In this document: one piece after another, positions 1 through 7,466 of the stretch
Numbering within the stretch: the first letter of the stretch is position 1
Layout: each line of letters starts with the position of its first letter
Position numbers and translations under genes: made by a program
Origin: Billgrantia desiderata
GTDB taxonomy: Bacteria > Pseudomonadota > Gammaproteobacteria > Pseudomonadales > Halomonadaceae
NCBI GenBank assembly: GCA_011742915.1
Contig: JAAQTN010000002.1
Location: forward strand, 154,616-218,615
Direction of reading: 5' to 3'
DNA length: 64,000 bases
Notes under the pieces: generated by a model
What the model was told of the DNA's origin: nothing
The model's database searches: none
Seen by the model: the letters and a program-made list of their open reading frames with translations, nothing else

Positions 1-535
1 CCACCGAGACGATGCCGATGATGTTGCCCTCGGCATCGAATACCGGGGTCTTGCCGCGCATCGCCTTGCCCAGCGAACCGACCGCCTCGGAGACGTAGGA
101 CTCGCCGTGCAGCAGCGCGCGGTCGTTGTCGCCGCCGACCATGGACTCGCCCAGGCGCTCCGGCAGGGGGTGGGAATAGCGCAGGCTCTCGGTATTGCCC
201 ACCACCACGTAGCGAGCCCCGGTCTCGCGACGGATGCGTTCGGCGATGGGCTGGATGGTGGCGCTGGGATCGGGGTCGTCGAAGGCGGCGATCAGCTCGG
301 GGATGCTGGCCACGCTGAGCGCCACGGCCAGCGCGCGCTCGCCCATCTGGTGGCTGATGATCTCGCCCTTGCGATGATTGAGATAGGCGCCTTGAGCCAG
401 CAGCATGGCAGCCAGCAGCACACCTACCAGTAACATCACCTGCAGGCGGAAACTGCGCGTCAGCCAGCTGCGCCGCGCACGTCCGCGGCGCAGACTCTGA
501 AGCTCGGCAATGGATTCACTGCGCGGGGATGACAT
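1..535 (-). CDS. Sensor histidine kinase of the CitA/DcuS type, N-terminal part
   Basis: The gene runs off the left edge; about 178 N-terminal residues are present. After a basic, Arg-rich cytoplasmic tail there is one hydrophobic helix (roughly residues 32-48), then the start of a periplasmic sCache/PAS-type sensor domain with the family-typical stretches HQMGERALAVALSVA, RYVVVGN and GNIIGIVSVG. In this family the sensor binds citrate or C4-dicarboxylates outside the membrane and a C-terminal kinase phosphorylates a partner regulator. The kinase domain lies outside the window, so the ligand and partner cannot be judged. The start is the ATG at 533-535; it places a short charged tail before the first membrane helix. 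Confidence 0.8.
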   Translation of the reverse strand, partial: MSSPRSESIAELQSLRRGRARRSWLTRSFRLQVMLLVGVLLAAMLLAQGAYLNHRKGEIISHQMGERALAVALSVASIPELIAAFDDPDPSATIQPIAERIRRETGARYVVVGNTESLRYSHPLPERLGESMVGGDNDRALLHGESYVSEAVGSLGKAMRGKTPVFDAEGNIIGIVSV

Positions 536-610
536 GAGCGAAGCCCGACGTGAACGAAAGCGTCATTGTCGCATGGCTGGACGGCCGAGGCATCCGCCGG
601 CCGGGCTCGC

Positions 611-1000
611 TCACTCCGGCGTCAGGCGCACGTTCACCACACCGGGCCCGATCATGTCGAGTTCCTCAGCCGCGCGGCGCGAGACGTCGATGACCCTGCC
701 GCGCACGAAGGGGCCGCGGTCGTTGATGCGCACCACCGTCTCACGACCGTTGTCCAGCCGCGTGACGCGCACATGGGTACCGAACGGCAGGCTGCGGTGA
801 GCCGCCGTCAGCGCGTTGCGGTCGTGGCGCTCGCCGCTGGCGGTCTGGCGGCCGTGATAGCGGTCGGCATAGAACGAAGCCTGGCCCTGCTCACCGTTCC
901 AGCCGGACGGTGCCGAGACGCGCTCGCCCTGTCCGCCGCCGCGTCCGGCGCAGCCGGCGATCAGCACGGCCATGAACAACACGAGCGCGACTCTGATCAT
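611..1000 (-). CDS. RlpA-like septal ring lipoprotein (double-psi beta-barrel)
   Basis: A protein of 129 residues with a lipoprotein signal peptide (lipobox IAGCAG, Cys at about 17). A single RlpA/DPBB domain follows: [19 protein letters not shown], then [28 protein letters not shown]. The Asp in the NDRGPF segment is the residue thought to be catalytic in RlpA lytic transglycosylases, which cut naked glycan strands at the septum. There is no C-terminal SPOR domain, so this is the short form and may lack septal targeting. It stands between the sensor kinase and the symporter gene on the same strand, without obvious coupling. Confidence 0.85.
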   Translation of the reverse strand: MIRVALVLFMAVLIAGCAGRGGGQGERVSAPSGWNGEQGQASFYADRYHGRQTASGERHDRNALTAAHRSLPFGTHVRVTRLDNGRETVVRINDRGPFVRGRVIDVSRRAAEELDMIGPGVVNVRLTPE

Positions 1001-1073
1001 CTCTCTTCACCTCGAAGGACGTTCCCAACGAACCGGCCCGACATTAGCTTCAAGTGCAACGACAGACAAGTGC

Positions 1074-2534
1074 TCAGCCGGCCAGGGTACGCCGCAGCCG
1101 CGGGCTCACCAGCTCGCCGAGCAGGGTGATCAGCGCCAGCACGCCCAGCAGCCAGGGCCAGTGCATGCCGAATTCCAGGCGCGCGATACCCAGCGCATCG
1201 ACGAAGATCACCAGGATGCCCAGCGGGCTCACGTAGCGCACCATGAACAGCCACAGCGCATGCCACTGCGCCGAGAGGCCCAGCTCCTCACGGAAGCTCT
1301 CGCTCTTCAGCACGAAGCCGGCCAGCAGCGCCATGCCCAGGCCGCCCAGCGGCATCATCCAGCGCGAGGTGAGGTAGTCCAGCCAGTCGAAGAAGTGACG
1401 GCCGGCCAGGGTCCAGTCGGCCCCCAGATTGAACGACAACATCGCCAGGGTGCTCACCAGCCACAGCACGATGCCGGTACCCCAGGCCGCGGTGCGTCGG
1501 CTGATGCCCTTGTTGTCCACCAGCCAGGAGACGGTGGCCTCGACCATGGAGATCGACGAGGTCAGCGCCGCCATGGAGAGCATGACGAAGAACAGGATGC
1601 CGAACAGCGTGCCCAGCGGCATGGCCTGGAACGCCAGCGGCAAGCTCATGAAGATCAGGCCCGGCCCCTCGCCGGGGTTCATGCCGTTGGCGAAGATGAT
1701 GGGGAAGATCGCCAGCCCCGCCATCAGCGCCACCAGGGTATCGGCAATCGCCACGCTGAAGGTGGTGCGCGCAATGGACGTGCGCGACGGCAGGTAGCTG
1801 CCGTAAGTGAGGATGGCCCCCGAGGCCAGCGACAGGGTAAAGAAGGCATGACCCAGGGCAGCCAGCATGCCGTCGCTGGTCAGGCTGCCGGCATTGAACG
1901 AGAACAGGAAACGCCAGGCCTCGCCGAAGCCGCCGGAGAACACGCCGTAGCCGATCAGTATGAGCAGCATGATGACCATGCCCGGCATCATCCAACTGAC
2001 GCTGCGCTCGATGCCCGCTTGCACCCCCTTGCCCACGATCAGCATGGTCAGAAGCGTCACCAGGGTGCTCCAGAAGCCCAGGTTGAAGGGATTCTCGTTG
2101 TTGGCGACGAAGATCGCCACCATGTCGTCCACGCCGCTGCCGGCGAGCTGACCGGACACCATCTTCCACAGATAGGAGAACGACCAGCCGGCCACCACCA
2201 CGTAGAAGGAGAGGATCATGAAGCCGGCCAGCATCGCCATCCAGCCTAGCAGCGACCACAGCGGCGACCGCCCCGATTCCGTCACCACGCGGCGTACCGC
2301 ATCGATGGGACTGCCGCGGCCACGTCGACCGAAAGCGATTTCGGTCATCATCACCGGCACGCCCACCGCCAGGATGCAGGCCAGATAGACCAGCACGAAA
2401 GCGCCGCCGCCGTGCTCGCCGGTGATATAGGGAAACTTCCAGATATTGCCCAGGCCGACGGCAGAACCGGTCGCCGCCAGCACGAAGCCCCAGCGGCCCA
2501 GCCACTGAGCGCGAGGTTGTTGCTCGGTCGTCAT
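1074..2534 (-). CDS. Sodium-dependent transporter, NSS/SNF family
   Basis: A protein of 486 residues with the expected 11-12 membrane segments of the neurotransmitter:sodium symporter family. The TM1 signature is clear: WGFVLAATGSAVGLGNIWKFP, containing the unwound GSAVGLGN segment that binds Na+ and substrate. TM6 and TM8 regions are also present (FFTLSLASGAILTYGSYLP; SMAALTSSISMVEATVSW). Members import amino acids or related small amines with sodium. The exact substrate cannot be read from the sequence. The ATG at 2534 starts just before the WLGRWGF segment, as usual in the family. It appears to be monocistronic. Confidence 0.92.
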   Translation of the reverse strand: MTTEQQPRAQWLGRWGFVLAATGSAVGLGNIWKFPYITGEHGGGAFVLVYLACILAVGVPVMMTEIAFGRRGRGSPIDAVRRVVTESGRSPLWSLLGWMAMLAGFMILSFYVVVAGWSFSYLWKMVSGQLAGSGVDDMVAIFVANNENPFNLGFWSTLVTLLTMLIVGKGVQAGIERSVSWMMPGMVIMLLILIGYGVFSGGFGEAWRFLFSFNAGSLTSDGMLAALGHAFFTLSLASGAILTYGSYLPSRTSIARTTFSVAIADTLVALMAGLAIFPIIFANGMNPGEGPGLIFMSLPLAFQAMPLGTLFGILFFVMLSMAALTSSISMVEATVSWLVDNKGISRRTAAWGTGIVLWLVSTLAMLSFNLGADWTLAGRHFFDWLDYLTSRWMMPLGGLGMALLAGFVLKSESFREELGLSAQWHALWLFMVRYVSPLGILVIFVDALGIARLEFGMHWPWLLGVLALITLLGELVSPRLRRTLAG

Positions 2535-2662
2535 TACGTCACCAGAGGAGTGGAATTATTATCTACCTACCCAATACCCAGAAAATTGGCGGGCATTGTG
2601 AAGGATTTTGTTGGCAAATGGGATAGGAGCGAATTTTTATTCTAATAATTCATACAAAACAA

Positions 2663-2834
2663 TAGGAAAGCCATGATTTATGTCGCGAGCGAAGATAGGC
2701 TGGCCGCCGCCGGAGCGGAGCTGCCGGAGTGTAGCCTGCTACATGAGGACAGTGACGGTCCGACGCATCGGCACCGCCGGCGGCCAGCTCTCTTCATCAA
2801 GTGCGCGAGCGCAGCAATAAATCATGTTTTCCTA
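2663..2834. repeat. Long imperfect palindrome, element A
   Basis: About 172 bp forming one large imperfect inverted repeat. The outer arms match almost fully (TAGGAAA then CATGATTTAT on the left; the reverse complement at 2815-2834), an inner arm is GCTGGCCGCCGCCGG against GCTGGCCGCCGGCGG, and the centre is a small hairpin (TGTAGC CT GCTACA) flanked by CCGGAG and TGAGGA. It ends exactly on the stop codon of hpd. It could act as a terminator between hpd and the symporter gene, but its design matches element B at 4181-4322, so it is more likely a copy of a dispersed structured element. Confidence 0.7.
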
Positions 2835-3923
2835 GAGTACGCCACGGCGCATTTGATCCTCTTCGATGGATTCGAACAGGGCCTTGAAGTTGCCCTCGCC
2901 GAAACCGTCGTTGCCCTTGCGCTGAATGATCTCGAAGAAGATCGGACCGATCACGGTCTCGGTGAAGATCTGCAGCAGTACGCCCTCGTCCGGACCGCCG
3001 TCGATCAGCAGGCTCAGCTCGCGCAGATCCTCGACGTTCTCCTCGTGGTTGGGCACGCGAGTGTCGACCTTCTCGTAGTAGGTGTCCGGGGTGGTGAGGA
3101 AGGTCACGCCGTTGGCGCGCAGGCCCCGCACGGTGGCGTAGATGTCGTCGGTGGCCATGGCCAGATGCTGGATACCCTCACCGTTGTACTCACGCAGGAA
3201 CTCGGCGATCTGCGAGCTATCGTCGGCGGACTCGTTGATCGGGATGTGCATCTTGCCGCAGGGGGCGGTCATGGCGCGGGAGTGCAGGCCGGTCTTCTTG
3301 CCCTTGATGTCGAAGTAGCGGTTCTCGCGGAAGTTGGCAATCTCGGTGTAGAAGTCGGCCCACTTGTCCATCTGGCCGCGGTCGACGTTGTGGGTCAGGT
3401 GATCGAGCACCTTCAGACCCACGCTGTTGTCGTTGGGCGAACGGCCGGGAATCGGCTCGAAGTCGATGTCGTAGATGGTACGGCCTTCGCTGTCGACCTT
3501 GTTGTCGACGAAGTAGAGCAGCGAGCCACCGATGCCGCGTACCGCGGGAATGCCCACCTCGCCGGGACCGACCGGATTCTCCACCGCCTCGGCGCCGTGG
3601 GCCAGGGCATACTCGAAGGCCTGCTTGGCGTCGGCCACCTTCCACGCCATGGCGCAGGCACAGGGGCCGTGCACCTTGGCAAACTCGGCCGCGTGGCTGT
3701 CCGGCTCGGCGTTGAGTACGAAGTTGACGTTCTCCTGCTGGAACAGGAACACCTGCTTGGAGCGGTGCTTGCGCGTCTCGGTGAAGCCCATGCGGTTGAA
3801 CAGCGCGCGCAGTTCCTCGATGCCTTCGGCGCTGGGTGCGCTGTACTCGACGAACTCGAAGCCGTTGGTACCGATCGGATTGTCTTGTGAGATCGGTGAA
3901 ACGGTCTTGGCGGGTGCGTTCAT
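2832..3923 (-). CDS. hpd: 4-hydroxyphenylpyruvate dioxygenase
   Basis: A 363-residue enzyme that converts 4-hydroxyphenylpyruvate to homogentisate with Fe(II) and O2, in tyrosine catabolism. Two VOC-type halves are visible. Metal ligands appear to be His175 (VLDHLTHN), His253 (GIQHLAMATDD) and Glu331 (FFEIIQRKG). The C-terminal GFGEGNFKALFESIE closing helix is intact. The start at 3923 (MNAPAKT) has a good upstream ribosome site (CTGGAGG on the coding strand); the longer open frame to 4091 has no such support. Two good PhhR/TyrR-type boxes lie upstream (4091-4108, 4163-4180), matching control by the phhR gene at 18508. The hmgA and fahA-type genes that usually follow are not next to it. Confidence 0.97.
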   Translation of the reverse strand: MNAPAKTVSPISQDNPIGTNGFEFVEYSAPSAEGIEELRALFNRMGFTETRKHRSKQVFLFQQENVNFVLNAEPDSHAAEFAKVHGPCACAMAWKVADAKQAFEYALAHGAEAVENPVGPGEVGIPAVRGIGGSLLYFVDNKVDSEGRTIYDIDFEPIPGRSPNDNSVGLKVLDHLTHNVDRGQMDKWADFYTEIANFRENRYFDIKGKKTGLHSRAMTAPCGKMHIPINESADDSSQIAEFLREYNGEGIQHLAMATDDIYATVRGLRANGVTFLTTPDTYYEKVDTRVPNHEENVEDLRELSLLIDGGPDEGVLLQIFTETVIGPIFFEIIQRKGNDGFGEGNFKALFESIEEDQMRRGVL

Positions 3924-4090
3924 TGTTTCCTCCAGGGGGTGGACGTTATTGTGCAAGCGCAGTGTCTGCGTCGGGTTCGGCACCCCTCGAGGTGCCAACG
4001 GGTGACTCCAGACTAGTGCGCGCCCTCTCCCCGAGAAACGCCCCGCGAGCACCTTTGGCAGCGCCCGCTGGGGATAACTCGCCAGCGCCA

Positions 4091-4108
4091 TGTAAAAGAA
4101 TCCTTACA
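4091..4108. promoter_or_regulatory. Candidate PhhR/TyrR box 1 upstream of hpd
   Basis: TGTAAA-AGAATC-CTTACA matches the TyrR-box pattern TGTAAA-N6-TTTACA at 11 of 12 fixed bases, including the essential G and C. It lies about 170 bp upstream of the hpd start. Confidence 0.7.
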
Positions 4109-4141
4109 GCCGATCCAGGTGCGACGACAGCGCACTTCGGG

Positions 4142-4180
4142 TGGTGCGATATCGTGACAGGGCGTAAAGCCCTCTTTACA
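4142..4180. promoter_or_regulatory. Candidate PhhR/TyrR boxes 2 and 3 upstream of hpd
   Basis: CGTAAA-GCCCTC-TTTACA at 4163-4180 matches the TyrR-box pattern at 11 of 12 fixed bases. Just before it, TGGTGC-GATATC-GTGACA at 4142-4159 is a weak box with the same right half (GTGACA) and spacer style as the boxes near phhA. Such strong/weak tandem boxes are usual for TyrR-type control. Confidence 0.6.
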
Positions 4181-4322
4181 CTGGAGCCCAACTCAACTTG
4201 CCGAGCGAGATGCAGCACAAGGCGCACGGAGCGCAGGAACCGGAGCCTATGCGTTATAGGTGAGGATGACGAGCACCGCGCAACGCAGTGATTCGCTCGC
4301 GCAGGCAGTTGCGTTGGGCTCC
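4181..4322. repeat. Long imperfect palindrome, element B
   Basis: About 142 bp. The ends are inverted copies: TGGAGCCCAAC T CAACT on the left and the reverse complement of TGGAGCCCAAC G CAACT on the right, followed inward by GAGCGA-containing arms. The centre is a hairpin (CCTAT GCGTT ATAGG) preceded by GGAGCG...CCGGAG and followed by TGAGGA, the same layout as element A. It sits between the hpd operator region and the end of argO. The rest of the 3924-4323 gap holds the hpd operator sites and no credible gene. Confidence 0.7.
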
Positions 4323-4323
4323 A

Positions 4324-4932
4324 TTAAGGCATCATTGCTCCACTCGCCAACCGCCACGCCACCCAGGCCAGAATGAGCCCGATCACCAGGTCGATGGCAC
4401 ACCACACTCTGGGGCTGGCCAGCCGTGGCGCCAGCCAGCCCGCCGCCGCGGCCAGGCCGAAGAACCAGCCGAACGAGGCCATCGCCGCACCGATGAAAAA
4501 GCCCAGCGGGCTCGGCTGCACCGCGCCAATGGCGCCGAGCAGTACCACCGTTTCGAGATAGACCTGGGGATTGAGCAGGGTCACCGCCAGCGTTGCCGCC
4601 AGAGCGGCCTGCCACGACTGGATGCCGCCGCCACCCGCTACCAGGGCCTGACCGATGAAGACCCGACGAAACGCCAGCGATGCCTGCCAGGCCAGGAAGG
4701 CGGCACCGGCCCAACGGGCCACTTCCATCAGCGTCTCCTGCTGAGCGATCAATATGCCCAGGCCCAGCACGCCGACACCGACCAGCAGCCAGTCGCACAG
4801 TGCACAGACCCCGGCCACCAGCCAGGCATGCTGCCGGCGCAGGCTCTGCTGCAGCACGAAGGCATTCTGGGCACCGATGGCGACGATCAGCCCGGCGCAG
4901 ATCAGTAACCCGTTGAGCCATGACAACCACAT
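4324..4932 (-). CDS. argO: LysE-family amino acid exporter (ArgO-like)
   Basis: A 202-residue inner-membrane protein with six hydrophobic segments. The N-terminal LysE/ArgO signature is clear (LLICAGLIVAIGAQNAFVLQQSL). The family exports L-arginine and/or L-lysine when these build up inside the cell. The ATG at 4932 starts directly before the first helix; the longer frame to 4980 adds an unlikely tail. It is divergent from the LysR gene at 5027 with 94 bp between them. That is the classic argO/argP or lysE/lysG layout, so induction by that regulator is likely. Confidence 0.9.
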   Translation of the reverse strand: MWLSWLNGLLICAGLIVAIGAQNAFVLQQSLRRQHAWLVAGVCALCDWLLVGVGVLGLGILIAQQETLMEVARWAGAAFLAWQASLAFRRVFIGQALVAGGGGIQSWQAALAATLAVTLLNPQVYLETVVLLGAIGAVQPSPLGFFIGAAMASFGWFFGLAAAAGWLAPRLASPRVWCAIDLVIGLILAWVAWRLASGAMMP

Positions 4933-5026
4933 CGTTTTTTCTCCCTGGCAAGTCGATGCCGCCAAGGCTAAGCTCGCCATGATGATAAGAGAAATAAATA
5001 AACGAATTTGGGGATTAGCATTACTG

Positions 5027-5962
5027 ATGCTGGACTACAAACTGCTCGAGGCACTGATGGCGGTGATCGATCAAGGCGGTTTCGAACGCGGCGCGCGATA
5101 CCTGGGGCTCACGCAATCGGCGGTGTCGCAGCGTATCAAGCTGCTCGAGGCACGCCTGGGCCAGCCGGTGCTGGTGCGCAGCCCACGCCTCGCTCCCACC
5201 CCGCTGGGGCGGAAACTGCTCAACCATGCCCAGCAGGTGCGCCTGCTGGAAGGCGACCTGCTCGGTGAAGTGCCAGCGCTCGGCAGCGGTGAGCAACGCT
5301 TGCGCCTGGCGATCAACGCCGACAGCCTGGCCACCTGGTGGCCGGAGGCCATCGGACGCTTCTGCGAGGAACATCCCGTGCTGTTCGATCTGGTGGTGGA
5401 GGATCAGGAGGTGGCGCTCAAGCGCATGCGCGACGGTGACGTAGCCGGCTGCATCTGCGACTCGCCCACGCCGGTGCAAGGCGCGCGCAGTTATCCGCTG
5501 GGCAGTATGCGCTATCGCGCCCTGGCCAGCCCCGCCTTCGTGGCGCGTCATTTCGCCGAGGGCGTAACCCCGGAGGCGCTGCGCCGGGCGCCGGCCATCG
5601 TGTTCGGCCCCGACGACCGCCTGCAGCACCGCTATCTGTCCCAGCACGGCGTGGAGCCGCCCTTCCCCCATCACCTCTGCCCCTCTTCGGAGGGTTTCGT
5701 CGGCCTGGCCCTGGCCGGGCTAGGCTACGGCATGGTGCCGGAGCGCCAGGCCGAGCGCGAACTGAGCGAGGGCCGCCTATTGGAGATCGACGCCGGCCCG
5801 CACCTGGCCGAAGGAAGGCTGGTCGATCTCTCGCCGGGCCATGTCATCGACGTACCGCTCTACTGGCACCACTGGCGCCAGGGCGGCAAGGTGCTCGACG
5901 CCCTCACCGACCACCTGCTGCGCCTGGGCGATGCCTGGCTCACGCCGCTATCCACGGCATGA
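5027..5962 (+). CDS. argP: LysR-family regulator ArgP/LysG type
   Basis: A 311-residue LysR-type regulator. The N-terminal winged helix-turn-helix reads DYKLLEALMAVIDQGGFERGA then LTQSAVSQRIKLLEARLGQPVLVR, very close to ArgP/IciA. A two-lobed effector domain follows. ArgP senses lysine and arginine and activates the exporter gene argO. The ATG at 5027 (MLDYKLLEAL) is the family-typical start; upstream in-frame starts would add a tail reaching into the argO promoter. The divergent exporter gene supports the assignment. Confidence 0.9.
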   Translation: MLDYKLLEALMAVIDQGGFERGARYLGLTQSAVSQRIKLLEARLGQPVLVRSPRLAPTPLGRKLLNHAQQVRLLEGDLLGEVPALGSGEQRLRLAINADSLATWWPEAIGRFCEEHPVLFDLVVEDQEVALKRMRDGDVAGCICDSPTPVQGARSYPLGSMRYRALASPAFVARHFAEGVTPEALRRAPAIVFGPDDRLQHRYLSQHGVEPPFPHHLCPSSEGFVGLALAGLGYGMVPERQAERELSEGRLLEIDAGPHLAEGRLVDLSPGHVIDVPLYWHHWRQGGKVLDALTDHLLRLGDAWLTPLSTA

Positions 5963-5967
5963 GCGAA

Positions 5968-6273
5968 TCACGAACCGCGTAGCTTGTTTTCTACGCTCGA
6001 CACCTTGTCGGCCATGGACTGCTCGCGGTCGGTGCGAGTGCCCAGCTTGATGGTGGTGGTGATGCGCGGCGCGCCCATCTCGTGCACCACCTCGTGGCAG
6101 CGCTTGACCACCGCCATCACCTCATCCCACGGCCCCTCGATGTTGGTACCGTAGGCATGCATGTGGTGCTCGAGGCCCGAGGCCTCGATCACCCGCTGGC
6201 AGGCGGCGATCTGCGGCGAGACCGACACGCCCACCCCCAGCGGGACGACGCAGAGATCGATGATGACGTGCAT
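5968..6273 (-). CDS. MTH1187-family thiamine-binding-type protein (UPF0045)
   Basis: A protein of 101 residues with the UPF0045/MTH1187 pattern: MHVIIDLCVVPLGVGVSVSP, then HHMHAYGTNIEGPWDEVM and a closing helix. The ferredoxin-like fold of this family forms tetramers, and some members bind thiamine or related pyrimidines. The ATG at 6273 gives the canonical start; the longer frame to 6351 does not resemble the family. It converges on argP with only 5 bp between stop codons. Confidence 0.87.
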   Translation of the reverse strand: MHVIIDLCVVPLGVGVSVSPQIAACQRVIEASGLEHHMHAYGTNIEGPWDEVMAVVKRCHEVVHEMGAPRITTTIKLGTRTDREQSMADKVSSVENKLRGS

Positions 6274-6438
6274 GGTGGTAGCCCCTTCGACAGCATCAGA
6301 CAAAACGACACCCCATGGTAACGCAGGACACGCTAATCGACAGGGGCGCATCTGGGCGAAGTCCGCAAATCGTTCGCTCAGGTATTGACCAAGCTTCCAG
6401 GCGAAGTCCTGCTTTCTGACCTGGACCGACCTTCTCCG

Positions 6439-6897
6439 TCAAACCTGAGGATAAAGCCGTCGGTCAGCCGGGAATGACTCACTGCTCAATGCTGCTTTGC
6501 TTGCATCTGGATGAAGAGGGTTGAGGAGAAAGTTCATGTTGTGGGGAACGATGGCGGAGGGCACTCGCAGCAGAAGCGACTCTCCCGCTTCAAGCCAAGC
6601 GTCCCCAAGGCGCCGTGTGATGTTCAGGTCATCACGCCATGTCGCATCCAGGTCGACCGTGGGCGCGCGACTCACGGCCCCGGAAGGAAGCTCCACTCGT
6701 AGCAGGGTGAATGCCTCGGGAAGTTCGTCTGGCTCCCCTTCCATATGCACCAGGATTTCCAACAGGCAGATGGCCGGGCAATCGCCGAGGTAGACGATGG
6801 GCCTGCCCTTGTTGTGCCAACGCCCAGCCACCTTGGTACCGCCAATGCCCGAGAGATCCTGAAACTGTGAGATCCACCAGAGGCTTTCCTTGGTCAT
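6439..6897 (-). CDS. RES-domain toxin
   Basis: A protein of 152 residues with a complete RES domain, the NAD+-degrading toxin of Xre/RES toxin-antitoxin pairs. Visible features: VAGRWHNKGRPIVYLG (conserved Arg and Tyr), AICLLEILVHM (conserved Glu), VPSAIVPHNMNFLLNP and a final DRRLY segment. The start overlaps the stop of the upstream Xre antitoxin gene (ATGA), which fixes it. One oddity: the first strand reads LWWIS where relatives, as I recall them, read LWRIS, so an Arg thought to contact NAD+ seems to be Trp (TGG; CGG would need one change). The toxin may be weakened or dead. Confidence 0.88.
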   Translation of the reverse strand: MTKESLWWISQFQDLSGIGGTKVAGRWHNKGRPIVYLGDCPAICLLEILVHMEGEPDELPEAFTLLRVELPSGAVSRAPTVDLDATWRDDLNITRRLGDAWLEAGESLLLRVPSAIVPHNMNFLLNPLHPDASKAALSSESFPADRRLYPQV

Positions 6898-7328
6898 GCG
6901 ACGTACCCATGGCGCAGCTGCTCCAGTAGCTCCTCTACTGCCAGGTAGCCAGGGGTCGTCTTGACGGCCTCGAAAGCATTTCGCCCGCCAAGGGCTCTGC
7001 GCGGCTTGTTCAGCCAGGTGGCCGCTTTTTCCTGGCTAACGAAAACATCCTCAGCCAGCACGACGATGCGGCTCACGCGATAGAGTCGATCGCCTTCATC
7101 GCTGTTCAATGGTTCAGACTTCTGTCGGCGGTGACGCAGTGTACGAGGATTGATGATACCCAGCCGGCCGGCATCGATGCCATGTTGGGCAAGCTTGTCC
7201 AGAACCGACAGAGGGATGCCAGCCCGGATCAGCGCGTCCAGAGTGTCACCTTCGTGCCCTCCAAGGAGTTCCAGGACCTCCTCTTCAATGTCGCGCTCGT
7301 GTTCGCGTTCTTTAGTCAGCGCCTGCAT
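6894..7328 (-). CDS. Xre/MbcA/ParS-type antitoxin (DUF2384)
   Basis: A protein of 144 residues. The N-terminal part is helical and Xre-like (IPLSVLDKLAQHGID; INPRTLRHRRQKS). The C-terminal part is the toxin-binding DUF2384 domain (DRLYRVSRIVVLAEDVFVSQEKAATWLNKPRRALGGRNAFEAVKTTPGYLAVEELL, seen as the order AEDVF - ATWL - ALGG - P - E). It neutralises the RES toxin encoded by the overlapping next gene and usually represses the pair. It lies 138 bp downstream of jetD on the same strand, so it could be co-transcribed with the Wadjet operon or have its own promoter. Confidence 0.9.
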   Translation of the reverse strand: MQALTKEREHERDIEEEVLELLGGHEGDTLDALIRAGIPLSVLDKLAQHGIDAGRLGIINPRTLRHRRQKSEPLNSDEGDRLYRVSRIVVLAEDVFVSQEKAATWLNKPRRALGGRNAFEAVKTTPGYLAVEELLEQLRHGYVA

Positions 7329-7466
7329 GATCAGCCCTCCCGGTGCGGCAATGTGCCTTTAGCATACGGCAAAATGCCTATGCAGGCGAACTGCCGGCCG
7401 ATGCTTCCCCCTTCGTTTTGGCCGCTTGCGTTCAAGGCTCCAGAAGGTACAAGGGATGCCATCGGC

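Noticed and set aside
283-288. Sigma-54 activation by PhhR (GAFTGA loop; residue numbers of the protein encoded at 18508-20070)
   Set aside because: The loop reads GAFEGA, and no -24/-12 promoter was found before phhA, so sigma-54 dependence is not claimed.
972-2249. A 425-residue open frame antisense to the sodium symporter gene
   Set aside because: It is His/Gln/Arg-rich low-complexity sequence typical of the mirror frame of a GC-rich gene; the opposite strand encodes a clear NSS transporter.
2673-3890. A 405-residue frame starting inside palindrome A and running antisense to hpd
   Set aside because: No similarity to any family; hpd is certain on the other strand.
3832-4291. Overlapping short frames in the hpd-argO gap
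   Set aside because: They cross operator boxes and palindrome B and have unusual composition; treated as non-coding.
7329-7466. A small gene or promoter between jetD and the antitoxin gene
   Set aside because: No convincing ORF; only a weak TATGCT-like hexamer on the minus strand was seen, too little to list.
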